Shown here one piece after another: positions 55,682 through 64,000 of a stretch of DNA of 64,000 bases. The stretch spans positions 1,116,001 through 1,180,000 of the forward strand of contig CAZICV010000001.1 of the NCBI GenBank assembly GCA_964537925.1. Direction: 5' to 3'. The DNA comes from SLDF01 sp964537925 (lineage in GTDB: Bacteria > Bacteroidota > Bacteroidia > Chitinophagales > Saprospiraceae). The notes below the pieces were generated by a model that saw only the letters and a program-made list of their open reading frames with translations, was not told the DNA's origin and did no database searches. The translations under genes and the position numbers were made by a program. The stretch's first letter is position 1. Each line of letters begins with the position of its first letter.

Positions 55682-58600
55682 TCTCCGGATCCCATTTCGT
55701 CCAACATATCGTCGCAGTGATAGTGCCGCTCCCGCTGCGAGCGGACAGCCTGCGTACGTGCGCCTCCTTTCTTGGCCTGTATCATCTTGCCGATGATCCT
55801 GGCGCGGTCCTCCCTGATCTCCGACTGCAGCGCCTCGTCGGTCTTGCGGTCATAGAGCAGTTTGCCGTCTACAAATGTATGTTCGGCGCGCGCATATACG
55901 GACAGCGGGTTATCGGACCAGATGACCAGGTCGGCGTGCTTGCCCGCTTCTATTGATCCTACTTCATGATCGATGTGCAGCAGTTGCGCAGGGTAGAGCG
56001 TCACCAGCTTGAGCGCCTCCTCCTCGCTGAGCCCGCCGTATTTGACCGCCTTGGCCGCTTCCTGGTTGAGGCGGCGGCCCATCTCCGCATCATCGGAGTT
56101 GATTGCCGTCACCACACCTTCCCGGTTGAGCATCGCAGCATTGTAGGGGATAGCATCCTTGACTTCCATCTTATAGGCCCACCAGTCGGAGAAAGTAGAA
56201 GCGCCCGCGCCATGCACGTGCATCTTGTCCGCCACCTTATACCCCTCCAGGATATGCGTGAAGGTGTTCACCCGGAACCCGTGGCGCTCGGCCAGTTTCA
56301 TGAGCATGTTGATCTCGCTCTGCACATAGGAGTGGCAGGTGATGAACCGCTTCTTTTGCAGGATCTCCAGTATAGCTTCCAGGTCCAGGTCCACCCGATA
56401 GGGTTTGCCCGACCGGCGGATCGCCTCGTATTCGGCAGCCATTGTGAACAGGTCCTCGAACACCTGCTCTACACCCATCCGCGACTGTGGAAAGCGTGTG
56501 TTATTACGGTCGCCGAAGTTGGATTGCTTGACATTCTCTCCCAGGGCAAACTTGATAAACCCATCAGCACCCTTCCAGCGAAGCTCTTCGGGCAGGGCGC
56601 CCCAGCGGAGTTTGATCAGGGCCGACTGGCCACCCACCGGGTTCGCCGATCCGTGCAAGAGCTGCACCGCGGTCACACCGCCGGCCAGGTGCCGGTATAT
56701 ATTGACGTCCTCGCTGTTGATCACATCTCCGATCCGGACCTCTGCCGAACTGGCCTGCGCGCCTTCATTGACACCGCGGGATATGGCTATATGACTGTGC
56801 TCATCGATGATGCCCGGGGTGAGGTGCAGCCCGGTAGCATCTATCTCGGTAGCATTCCTGTCCCTGAGTCCCTTGCCCACCTGGCGTATCCTCCCGTCGG
56901 CGATCAGCACGTCGGCGCTATCCAGGCGGCCTGCTCCCGTATTGGTCCATACAGTGGCATTGCGGATCAGCCAGGTACCGGCAGCCGGGAGAGACTTCCA
57001 GCCGTAGCCCGTGAACGGGTAACGCATGGCAGCCACCGGTTCCGAAGCCGGTACAGCTGCCGCACGCACAGCCACTTCTTCCGTGTCCGCCTTCTGCAGC
57101 ATACGGGCTGTCCAGTCAAACCACCGGCCCGACGGGGTCTCCCCCTGCCCGGACCAGCTGTCCTCGCCGAGGTAGCCGCTCAGCCGGTAGAGCGCACTGC
57201 TGTCCGGCGGCAGTGCAAATTGCAGCAATGCCTTGTTGCCTGACTGGCTCAGCTCTATGCGTATGGTCGTCGTATCCTGCGCGGTCCGGCCCGTGATCCG
57301 GGTTTTCCCGTCGCGCCGCGTGACTGTGAGATCGATCAGTCTATCTTCGAAGGCCAGCTGGTAACTACCTTCCCAGGGAAGGATCGAATACTCCTGTATA
57401 CTGTAAGGCCTGCCCTGCACCCAGTTTTCCGTGATACGGCTCTGCTCTGCAAAAACCGGGCCGGTGACGACCAGGAAATTGGCTCTCTTACCGGGAGCAA
57501 GGCTGCCCAGCTGATCATCGAGGCGCAGCAGCCGCGCCGGTGTCTCGGTAAGCGCCTTCAGCGCATCCTCTTCTTTCAGGCCCTGTTCCATCGCTGTGCG
57601 TATACGTGCGAAAAGCTCTGTCTGCTGACGCAGACCGTTGGTTGTAAATACGATCGGTATACCCGCTCCGGCCAGTATGCCGGGATTACGGGCCGCCCAT
57701 TCCCAGTGCATGAGGGAGGTCAGCGTCACTTGTTGCGCATCATAGGGATCCTCTACATCGTAGGCGTCCGGAAAGTTGAGCGGCAGGATCACCGGGCAGC
57801 CGGTCTGCCGGACAGCCTCCAGCCGCTGGTACTCATCCCCGCCTCCTTTGATGATATACTGCACACCAAACTCCTTTCCGATCGCAGCGGCCCGCAATAG
57901 CTCCAGCTTGTCACGCACTTCGAAGACCTGCGGCAGCGACTGCATCCGGTTCCAGGCTTCCAGGCTCAGGTTGACCTCTTCCTTGTACCCGGTAGCCGCG
58001 TACCAGCGACCATCGTGATAGGTCTGGCGGATGAGGGCGATACCGCCCATCAGCGAAGACGGGTAGCTCTGCGTGGACGTACCCTTGTTGAACGAGAAGT
58101 GGTGGGCCGCCTGTTGTTTGACAATGGCATCATGCGCACGCTCATCCCCCAGCGTAGCCGCTACCGATACACCTCTTGATATACCGTCCATCCTGTGGCT
58201 GACCACCGTACCGAATCCCAGCTTGCGCAGCGCTTCATTTTGCCGGGCATCCGGTTTGTACTGTTGACCGGACGTATACTCCGTCTTGAGCGCCTCGTTC
58301 CAGGCATAGGCGCCGCTTTTGTTGCTCAGCATCTGGGGCAGCTGTCGCGGCTGTTCCCCTTCCGCTTTGGCGGGCGGCAGGCCGGTATCCGTATAGATCT
58401 CTATGAAAGAGGGGTAGACATGCATGCCCTGCAGTTCCCTGACCTCTGTACCCGGAGGTACGGCGATCTGCCTGCCGATCGCTTTGACCCGGCCCTTTTC
58501 TATCAGCAGATCACAGCGATCGCATACATCGCCGGCAGACTTGTGGATGATACCGTCGCGCAGCAGTACCCTCCGTTCCCTCGGGTCTGCGGCTCCGTTT

Positions 58601-58686
58601 TCCGGGAAAGTCACCTGCCCTGACACATCAGCCAGGCTCAGCAGCCCGGCGATCAATACTAACCCCTTTTTCATCATGATATTCAT
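55678..58686 (-). CDS. Tandem amidohydrolase-like protein, active C-terminal half
   Basis: The 1002-residue exported protein (signal MMKKGLVLIAGLLSLADVSG) contains two amidohydrolase-type halves. The N-terminal half (~1-560) ends its key strand in VYPSFIEIYTDTG, without the HxH metal motif, so it looks degenerate. The C-terminal half (~560-1002) keeps H630 and H632 (PGIIDEHSHIAIS), a second His in FITCHSYVQSE, another in FTHILEGYKVADK and the Asp in INSDDAEMGRR. This fits a metal-dependent hydrolase of the imidazolonepropionase or dipeptidase group, probably periplasmic. It forms a coupled pair with the degenerate 427-aa paralogue downstream. The substrate is unknown. Confidence 0.88.
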   Translation of the reverse strand: MNIMMKKGLVLIAGLLSLADVSGQVTFPENGAADPRERRVLLRDGIIHKSAGDVCDRCDLLIEKGRVKAIGRQIAVPPGTEVRELQGMHVYPSFIEIYTDTGLPPAKAEGEQPRQLPQMLSNKSGAYAWNEALKTEYTSGQQYKPDARQNEALRKLGFGTVVSHRMDGISRGVSVAATLGDERAHDAIVKQQAAHHFSFNKGTSTQSYPSSLMGGIALIRQTYHDGRWYAATGYKEEVNLSLEAWNRMQSLPQVFEVRDKLELLRAAAIGKEFGVQYIIKGGGDEYQRLEAVRQTGCPVILPLNFPDAYDVEDPYDAQQVTLTSLMHWEWAARNPGILAGAGIPIVFTTNGLRQQTELFARIRTAMEQGLKEEDALKALTETPARLLRLDDQLGSLAPGKRANFLVVTGPVFAEQSRITENWVQGRPYSIQEYSILPWEGSYQLAFEDRLIDLTVTRRDGKTRITGRTAQDTTTIRIELSQSGNKALLQFALPPDSSALYRLSGYLGEDSWSGQGETPSGRWFDWTARMLQKADTEEVAVRAAAVPASEPVAAMRYPFTGYGWKSLPAAGTWLIRNATVWTNTGAGRLDSADVLIADGRIRQVGKGLRDRNATEIDATGLHLTPGIIDEHSHIAISRGVNEGAQASSAEVRIGDVINSEDVNIYRHLAGGVTAVQLLHGSANPVGGQSALIKLRWGALPEELRWKGADGFIKFALGENVKQSNFGDRNNTRFPQSRMGVEQVFEDLFTMAAEYEAIRRSGKPYRVDLDLEAILEILQKKRFITCHSYVQSEINMLMKLAERHGFRVNTFTHILEGYKVADKMHVHGAGASTFSDWWAYKMEVKDAIPYNAAMLNREGVVTAINSDDAEMGRRLNQEAAKAVKYGGLSEEEALKLVTLYPAQLLHIDHEVGSIEAGKHADLVIWSDNPLSVYARAEHTFVDGKLLYDRKTDEALQSEIREDRARIIGKMIQAKKGGARTQAVRSQRERHYHCDDMLDEMGSGE

Positions 58687-58825
58687 TTAGCACCCCCTTC
58701 TCCCCGGCAGAGGGCGGATCCGATACCCGCTCCCCTCACTGCACAAAACCGGGTCAGCGGGATTTAGCCTGTCAAAATACTGAATGCAAAACATTCAACT
58801 ACAGGCCCGGGCAGATAAGTTATCG

Positions 58826-58833
58826 TAATTTTG
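58826..58833 (+). promoter_or_regulatory. Bacteroidota -7 box for the propeller/OmpA operon
   Basis: TAATTTTG matches TAnnTTTG and predicts a start about 50 nt before the ATG at 58891. Confidence 0.45.
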
Positions 58834-58890
58834 CGGCATAGATTCTTGGCGAGATCGTTTTTAAAAGAGACGATCACGGTTAATTGAGGT

Positions 58891-60639
58891 ATGATACGAG
58901 GATTTTTTCTGCGACACCGGACCCTTGCGCTTTTTTGCCTGCCCGCTCTGGGGCTGTCGGCACAAACCGGCCCGATCCGTGTCGAAAAACTACCCGGACG
59001 TATCAACTCTGCCAACTACGACGAGACCAATCCCGTGGTGAGCCGTGATGGTAAGACCCTCTACTTCACCCGCGTCGGTTATCCCGGTTTCAAGCGCACC
59101 CTCTACGAGAACGGCAAGGACCTATCCGTCGATCTGAAACCCGTCGAGTATGAAAAAAGGCTGCGCAGGATCTACACCGAGCTGGCAGACGAGCAGGTCG
59201 ACGACCCCGGCAGGTCATCCTTCAACCAGGATATCTGGATCGCCCGCAGCCTCGATGACCGGGAGTTCAGCCAGATCGAACACCCCGACTACCCGGTCAA
59301 CAATGCACTGCCCAACAGCGTGTGCTCCCTAACACCGGACCCCGATGCAGTCGTCGTCATCAACGAGTTTTACCAGGATGGCAGCATGTTCAAGGGGTTC
59401 TCTACCCTGAAGCAAAGGTCCGACGGCTCCTGGGAACACCCCCGGCCCATGCATATCTACGAGATGTCGGACTATGCAGCCGATGTCAACCTGTTCCTCA
59501 GCCAGGACGGAGAGGTCGCTCTCTTGTCACTTGAGAAAAAGGACAGCTACGGCGAAAACGACCTCTACGTCAGCCTCAAGGCTGCCGACAATCTCTGGAG
59601 CGCCCCTGTCAACCTCGGCCCGGTGGTGAATACAGCCTTTCGCGAAGCCACCCCCTTCCTGTCCGCGGACAAGAAGACGTTGTTCTTCGCTTCCAACAGG
59701 CCCGGCGGCAAGGGAGGATCCGATATCTATATCACCCACCGGCTGGACGACAGCTGGACCCGCTGGACCCGCCCGCGCAGTATCGGCGTACCCGTCAACT
59801 CGACGGCAGACGACGCTCAGCCGTTTCTCAACGAAGCCACCGGCTGGCTGTACTTCAGTTCGCGCAGAGAGGGCGACAGCAATATATACCGCGTCAGGCG
59901 GGACGAGATCATGACAGGCCGCGAGGAGGAAGAAGAAGCTTTTGCGGCAGACGCTGTGACAGCGCGGGAGCCAGCGGATATGGCGGCAAGCCGGTCCAGG
60001 ACCGCCAGCCGGGAGGTCCGTTTCATCTGCCGCATAGTCCATGCCAGGACCCGCAAGCCGCTGGAGGGTACCGTACGCTTCGGCCTCGCCTCGGATGCCA
60101 CCCCGGCCAACAAAGTATCCACCGAGCGCGGGACCGCCGACTTTTCCCTCATCGCCAACTCTTATATCCGCATTGCGCCGGATGTAGACGGCTTCATCTG
60201 CAGGGAGGTACTGGTCCACCCGGCCCGTATCCTGCAGAGCGGCAAGACGGAAGAAGAGATCATCTTCCTGGCAGACCCTATCGAGGTCGATGCCAGGATA
60301 TCCCTCAATCCCATCTATTTCGAAAAAAGCAAGGCCATCGTACTGCCCGATTCTTATGCCGAGCTGGACCGCCTCGCAGCCATCCTCAGGAAGCATGATA
60401 AGATATCGGTGCTGATAGCCGGCCATACAGACAACTCGGGCGACCTGAGCCTGCTGCCGAAGCTGTCGCTTGACAGGGCGGACGCCATCAGGGATTACCT
60501 GGTCTCCAAGGGTATCGCGCCCTCCCGTATCTCGACCAGGGGATACGGAGGCACACAACCCATATCGGCAGGCACGGGAGAAGCCGACCGCGCCCGCAAC
60601 CGTCGCGTGGAAGTGATCATCGAAAAGATCGGCCCATGA
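58891..60639 (+). CDS. PD40-propeller / carboxypeptidase-regulatory / OmpA-domain protein (PorE-like architecture)
   Basis: The 582-residue product has a signal peptide (residues ~1-26, ending LPALGLSAQ). Residues ~40-330 contain PD40/WD40-like blades (PVVSRDGKTLYFTRV, PFLSADKKTLFFASNRPGG, QPFLNEATGWLYFSSRREGD). Residues ~370-450 resemble a carboxypeptidase-regulatory-like domain. Residues ~465-580 are an OmpA C-terminal peptidoglycan-binding domain (AGHTDNSGDLSLLPKLSLDR). This order recalls T9SS component PorE of Porphyromonas, though the N-terminal TPR region is absent. It is probably periplasmic and peptidoglycan-anchored. Its stop overlaps the ATG of the next gene by 4 bp, so the two are translationally coupled. 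Confidence 0.82.
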   Translation: MIRGFFLRHRTLALFCLPALGLSAQTGPIRVEKLPGRINSANYDETNPVVSRDGKTLYFTRVGYPGFKRTLYENGKDLSVDLKPVEYEKRLRRIYTELADEQVDDPGRSSFNQDIWIARSLDDREFSQIEHPDYPVNNALPNSVCSLTPDPDAVVVINEFYQDGSMFKGFSTLKQRSDGSWEHPRPMHIYEMSDYAADVNLFLSQDGEVALLSLEKKDSYGENDLYVSLKAADNLWSAPVNLGPVVNTAFREATPFLSADKKTLFFASNRPGGKGGSDIYITHRLDDSWTRWTRPRSIGVPVNSTADDAQPFLNEATGWLYFSSRREGDSNIYRVRRDEIMTGREEEEEAFAADAVTAREPADMAASRSRTASREVRFICRIVHARTRKPLEGTVRFGLASDATPANKVSTERGTADFSLIANSYIRIAPDVDGFICREVLVHPARILQSGKTEEEIIFLADPIEVDARISLNPIYFEKSKAIVLPDSYAELDRLAAILRKHDKISVLIAGHTDNSGDLSLLPKLSLDRADAIRDYLVSKGIAPSRISTRGYGGTQPISAGTGEADRARNRRVEVIIEKIGP

Positions 60640-61532
60640 ATACATACCAGGTCCTGTTCCTGCTGCTCTGCACAACGGTTACCCTGCAAGGGCAGATCGA
60701 TATCCAGGGCCACCGCGGCTGCAGGGGACTGATGCCGGAAAACAGTCTCGAAGGCATGTTGCACGCAGTACGGCTGGGTGTACGCACGCTGGAGATGGAT
60801 CTCGTGATATCCGCCGACAGCCAGGTAGTCGTCTCGCATGAGCCCTGGATGTCGGCCAGGATTGCACTTTCGCCACAGGGAGCCGAGCTGCCTGCCGCCG
60901 AAGAGCGCAGTTACAATCTCTTCCGGATGCCTTACGAGGATATCCGCAGCTTTGACTGTGGTACCAGGTTTCATCCCGACTTCCCCGACCAGCAGAAGAT
61001 CCCCGTCGTCAAACCCCTGCTCACGGATGTCATACGAGCTGTCGAAGACTACGTGCGGCAGCGACGTGGTATGCCGGTATATTACAATCTTGAGATCAAG
61101 TCCGCTCCGCAGGGTGACGATATCTATCACCCCGCTCCGGCTCCCTTCTGCGAGCTGGTGCTGAGAGCGGCGCTGGCCCTGCTGCCGCCGGAGCGCATCA
61201 CCGTCCAGTCCTTCGACATGCGCATATTGCGCTATATCCACGAGACATACCCGCATATCCGGCTTGCCCTGCTGACAAGGGATCTGGCCGGTAGTTCGGC
61301 AGCAGCCAGGATCGACGAGCTGGGATTTGCCCCGGATATCTTCTCACCTCATTTCAGCCTGGTCACCGAAACATTGCTGGACGAATGCGCCCTGATGGAT
61401 ATGCAGGTGATCCCCTGGACGGTCAACGACGCACCGACCATGCAGCGGCTTATAGGTATGGGCGTGCACGGGCTCATCACCGACTATCCCGATACGGCTA
61501 TCTCCCTGTATGGACCATACAATACCTGGTGA
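60636..61532 (+). CDS. Glycerophosphodiester phosphodiesterase
   Basis: The 298-residue exported product (signal TYQVLFLLLCTTVTLQGQ) belongs to the GDPD family, which hydrolyses glycerophosphodiesters to glycerol-3-phosphate and an alcohol. It has the family signature QGHRGCRGLMPENSLEG at the N-terminus, the metal-binding LEMDLVIS and VVSHEPWMS, YNLEIKSAPQ in the middle and MQVIPWTVNDAPTMQRLI near the end, ahead of HGLITDYPD. It is coupled to the upstream propeller/OmpA gene. It ends exactly at 61532, with the convergent pabB stop starting at the next base. Confidence 0.92.
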   Translation: MNTYQVLFLLLCTTVTLQGQIDIQGHRGCRGLMPENSLEGMLHAVRLGVRTLEMDLVISADSQVVVSHEPWMSARIALSPQGAELPAAEERSYNLFRMPYEDIRSFDCGTRFHPDFPDQQKIPVVKPLLTDVIRAVEDYVRQRRGMPVYYNLEIKSAPQGDDIYHPAPAPFCELVLRAALALLPPERITVQSFDMRILRYIHETYPHIRLALLTRDLAGSSAAARIDELGFAPDIFSPHFSLVTETLLDECALMDMQVIPWTVNDAPTMQRLIGMGVHGLITDYPDTAISLYGPYNTW

Positions 61533-62840
61533 TCATGCCTGGTCACCGGACAGTACGCGGAATATGGAGGCAGCCTTTAGCATACTCTCCTCGTACTCTT
61601 CCTGCGGGTCCGAGTCATACACTACCGCACCGCCTACGGCAAATGCCATGCGCCCTGACCCTGCATCGCAGATGATGCTACGGATGATCACGTTGAAGTC
61701 CATATCACCTGCCGGGTCGATATAGCCCACAGCCCCTGCATACCATCCCCTGCGGAAGGATTCGTAGCGGTCGATCAGCTCCATGCTCATCACTTTGGGC
61801 GCTCCTGTCATCGAGCCCATAGGGAACAGCGCCCTGAGCGCATCGGCCCAGTCCCGGTCCGGGCGCAGCTCAGCAGAGACGGTAGAGACCATATGTGTGA
61901 CCGTGCGGAAAGCGTAGATCCCGCAAAGCTCCGGTACGGATACCGTGCCCGGTACGGATACACGCGACAGGTCATTGCGCACCAGGTCCGTGATCATCAC
62001 GTTTTCCGCCCTGTTCTTGACGCTGGCGGAGAGACGATCCCGCAGCAGTTCATCCTCGGCGGCATCCTGTCCCCTGCGTGTCGTTCCTTTGATCGGCTGG
62101 GAGACCAGCAGGTCGCCCCGTTTGCAGACAAACCGTTCGGGGCTGGCGCAGAGCAGCCAGAGATCCTCCGCCCGGAAGCAGGCCGCAAAGGGCATGGGAC
62201 TCAGACCGTTGAGCCGGGAAAACAGCGTATGCAGATCGACTGCGCAGGCCGCCGTCTCAAACGCCTGGCAGAAATTAAGCTCATATACATCTCCGTCCAG
62301 GATATGCTCCCTGATGGCTGCGACCGCTTCCCGGTATGCCTGCGGGGAGATCAGCGGCTGCGGCGCCGGTACGGCCTGTTGTCCGGCTTGTGCCGTCCCG
62401 ACCGGCGGAGACTGCAGATCCGCCCATACGCTGTCCGGCCTATCCCGGCACCAGATATGTACCTCCTGCCCCCGGCAGGCTACTACGATCCCGGCGCTGA
62501 AGAAGAGCAGGTCCGGCGTCCCCACGATCGCCGGGTTGGTAGATTCCAGGCGCTCTATACGATTCTTGAGGTCATAGGCCAGCACACCGAAGAGCCAGTT
62601 GCCGCCCGTATGCCATTCTCTCATCAGTGTGAACGGGTCTCCTGCAGGCTCTCCCGGGTCCAGCCGGTGTACCTGTATCGCATCGCAGGCCAGTAGCCAG
62701 TCATAGCGTCCGTACGGGTCCGCTGCAGGGGTCTCGTTGCTATCCAGCCAGCAGGAGACGGACCACCTGCCTGCAAACGCATAAGCCCGGTCTTTGAGAC
62801 CGGGCGTGATCGTGTACACGGCATGATGGAGCGGTGGCAT
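61533..62840 (-). CDS. pabB: Aminodeoxychorismate synthase component I
   Basis: The 435-residue enzyme aminates chorismate to 4-amino-4-deoxychorismate, the first step of the p-aminobenzoate branch to folate. It has the chorismate-binding core: QPIKGTTRRG (the PIKGT lysine is typical of PabB, whereas TrpE has PIAGT), NVMITDLVRNDLSRV, VTHMVSTV, PMGSMTGAPKVMSMELIDRY and WYAGAVGYID. The length is typical for a stand-alone PabB. A partner glutaminase (PabA) is not in the window. It converges with the glycerophosphodiesterase with no intergenic bases; the OmpA gene upstream on the same strand ends 30 bp before its start. Confidence 0.93.
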   Translation of the reverse strand: MPPLHHAVYTITPGLKDRAYAFAGRWSVSCWLDSNETPAADPYGRYDWLLACDAIQVHRLDPGEPAGDPFTLMREWHTGGNWLFGVLAYDLKNRIERLESTNPAIVGTPDLLFFSAGIVVACRGQEVHIWCRDRPDSVWADLQSPPVGTAQAGQQAVPAPQPLISPQAYREAVAAIREHILDGDVYELNFCQAFETAACAVDLHTLFSRLNGLSPMPFAACFRAEDLWLLCASPERFVCKRGDLLVSQPIKGTTRRGQDAAEDELLRDRLSASVKNRAENVMITDLVRNDLSRVSVPGTVSVPELCGIYAFRTVTHMVSTVSAELRPDRDWADALRALFPMGSMTGAPKVMSMELIDRYESFRRGWYAGAVGYIDPAGDMDFNVIIRSIICDAGSGRMAFAVGGAVVYDSDPQEEYEESMLKAASIFRVLSGDQA

Positions 62841-62870
62841 ATATATTGCTGGGTGGCGCGCTTATTACCC

Positions 62871-64000
62871 TCAGCCGTTCATGTGGAGGATCTTGATCTC
62901 TACGCGCTGGTTCTTTTTCTTTCCATCAGCCGTACTGTCGTCCGCGATGGGTTTTCGTTTGCCGTACCCCTTGTAGTACAGCCTGCGCCAGGGCACGCCT
63001 TTATTGGCTATATAGGCGGCGACCGATTTGGCTCGTTCCAGCGAGAGCCTGTCACAGTAGGCATCCTTCGGGATACCGTTCGTATGTCCCCCGATCTCTA
63101 TGATGATGTCCGAGTTGATCGTCATGAACTCGTATATCTCATCCAGCACCGGGAAGCAGGCTTCGGGGATCTTCGTCGAGTCGGCCTCGAAGTAGAGCTT
63201 GTCTATCGGGATGATATGTCCTTTCCGGATACGGCCCCGTTCCAGGTTGAGCACTTTCGCCGGCTCCCTGGAGGCTGTAGCGTCTTTGCGCACCTCCTCC
63301 TTCACTGGTTTTTTGGACTTGCTTACGCTGGCCTTGGATCCTTTTTGAGCCGGATCATCCGTATCATCGTGCACGATCGCTTCGTCGCAGGGCACAGGTA
63401 CTATGTCCGAGGCCTTGTCGATCAGTATATTGCCGTTGTAGGGGAAGAGCGTAGGTGTACGGTAGAATGCCTCGAGGATGATGTACTGGTGGGTCATATC
63501 CGGCTCGAAGCGGAATTCGAATTTCTGCCAGTCCGTGTTCTTCACGAGATCGCTTTCGCCCAGCAGTTCTTTCTTGACACAGAAGCCGGAGCCGCCCCAT
63601 ATCCGCAGCTTGATCGGTGTAGTGAAGCTCTCCTGTCCGCCGGGATTGGCCTTCGTGCCGCTGACATACACATCCGAGCGGCACAGATACAGCGAAAAGT
63701 TATAGCACCGTCCCTTCTCGATATTGCGCTCGAGGCGCTGCTGCACGGACTCCCAGGTATCGTTGGCACGGGTCACCATGCCCATATAGGTCTTGCCGTC
63801 TATGGCCGCCTTGGAGACCATGAAGTATCGCGAAGGCTGTATATCCGGGGGCGACTCATTGGGGAAGCCACAGTCCGACCAGCCGTCGGGTGGCTTGCAA
63901 CACCCCGGTACACCTTCGAAAGAAGCATTGAAGAGACTGATCGCCTCATCCGACTGTGCAGACACACCGGAGACGACCATGAACATACCTAACCCTAAAC
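62871..64000 (-). CDS. OmpA-domain surface protein (5' end cut by window edge)
   Basis: The visible 371+ residues begin inside a signal-peptide core (LGLG, then MFMVVSGVSAQSD) that runs off the right edge, so the true start lies outside. The N-terminal ~220 residues form a beta-rich, cysteine-containing region of carbohydrate-binding type (GCCKPPDGWSDCGFPNE, then RYFMVSKAAIDGKTYMGMVT). A charged linker (SKASVSKSKKPVKEEVRKD) follows, then an OmpA C-terminal domain (LYFEADSTKIPEACFPVLDE, IGGHTNGIPKDAYCDRLSLE, RVEIKILHMNG) that should bind peptidoglycan. It is probably outer-membrane or periplasmic. It sits 30 bp upstream of pabB. Confidence 0.85.
   Translation of the reverse strand, partial: LGLGMFMVVSGVSAQSDEAISLFNASFEGVPGCCKPPDGWSDCGFPNESPPDIQPSRYFMVSKAAIDGKTYMGMVTRANDTWESVQQRLERNIEKGRCYNFSLYLCRSDVYVSGTKANPGGQESFTTPIKLRIWGGSGFCVKKELLGESDLVKNTDWQKFEFRFEPDMTHQYIILEAFYRTPTLFPYNGNILIDKASDIVPVPCDEAIVHDDTDDPAQKGSKASVSKSKKPVKEEVRKDATASREPAKVLNLERGRIRKGHIIPIDKLYFEADSTKIPEACFPVLDEIYEFMTINSDIIIEIGGHTNGIPKDAYCDRLSLERAKSVAAYIANKGVPWRRLYYKGYGKRKPIADDSTADGKKKNQRVEIKILHMNG

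Noticed and set aside
59527..60675. 382-codon minus-strand frame
   Set aside because: Shadow of the propeller/OmpA gene, which has clear domains in the other direction.

Overview
The window is chromosomal DNA of a Bacteroidota bacterium, most likely of the Saprospiria type (Lewinella/Saprospira/Haliscomenobacter relatives). The pointers are repeated promoter elements of the form TAnnTTTG, C-terminal type A sorting domains of the type IX secretion system (T9SS), the Bacteroidota families DUF4294 and DUF1800/DUF1501, an atpD-atpC pair without the other ATP synthase genes, and a mevalonate-pathway gene. No tRNA, rRNA, CRISPR array or insertion sequence was seen. The assignment below class level is inference.

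Layout. 1-8 kb: a metallo-beta-lactamase-fold hydrolase (cut by the left edge) diverges from a TolB-propeller/BamA-like barrel protein. prfA, a small orphan gene and an ECF sigma factor lie on the minus strand, followed by a plus-strand DUF1800-DUF1501 pair. 9.5-45.7 kb: two giant minus-strand genes of 4364 and 7382 codons fill more than half of the window. Both encode exported proteins built from HYR/Ig-like modules and ending in T9SS sorting domains. The first has four copies of a CxxC-containing N-terminal module, TSP3-like calcium repeats, 11 alternating A/B repeat pairs, and a dockerin plus a cohesin-like domain. The second has a choice-of-anchor-A-like domain, a probable Cys-Gln thioester adhesin domain, about 58 tandem 78-residue units and a SprB-like module. 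46-50.6 kb: a glutamine amidotransferase with an ATP-grasp ligase, then mvaD with an uncharacterised gene, all on the minus strand. 50.7-53.2 kb: atpD, atpC and a small membrane protein. 53.2-58.7 kb: DUF1232, DUF4294 and a translationally coupled amidohydrolase pair. 58.9-64 kb: a propeller/OmpA protein coupled to a glycerophosphodiesterase, then pabB and a second OmpA-domain protein cut by the right edge.

How it fits together. The housekeeping genes (prfA, atpDC, mvaD, pabB) are ordinary. The unusual part is the 36-kb block of two adjacent giant surface proteins, plausibly T9SS-exported adhesins or fibres. Their DNA shows satellite-like higher-order repeats (1170, 1404 and 2208 bp periods), which implies recent unequal recombination or gene conversion. 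The predicted thioester domain would give the larger protein a covalent attachment chemistry known mainly from Gram-positive adhesins. The ATP-grasp/amidotransferase pair is a second candidate for unexplored chemistry. All functional links between these loci are inferred from domains and position only.
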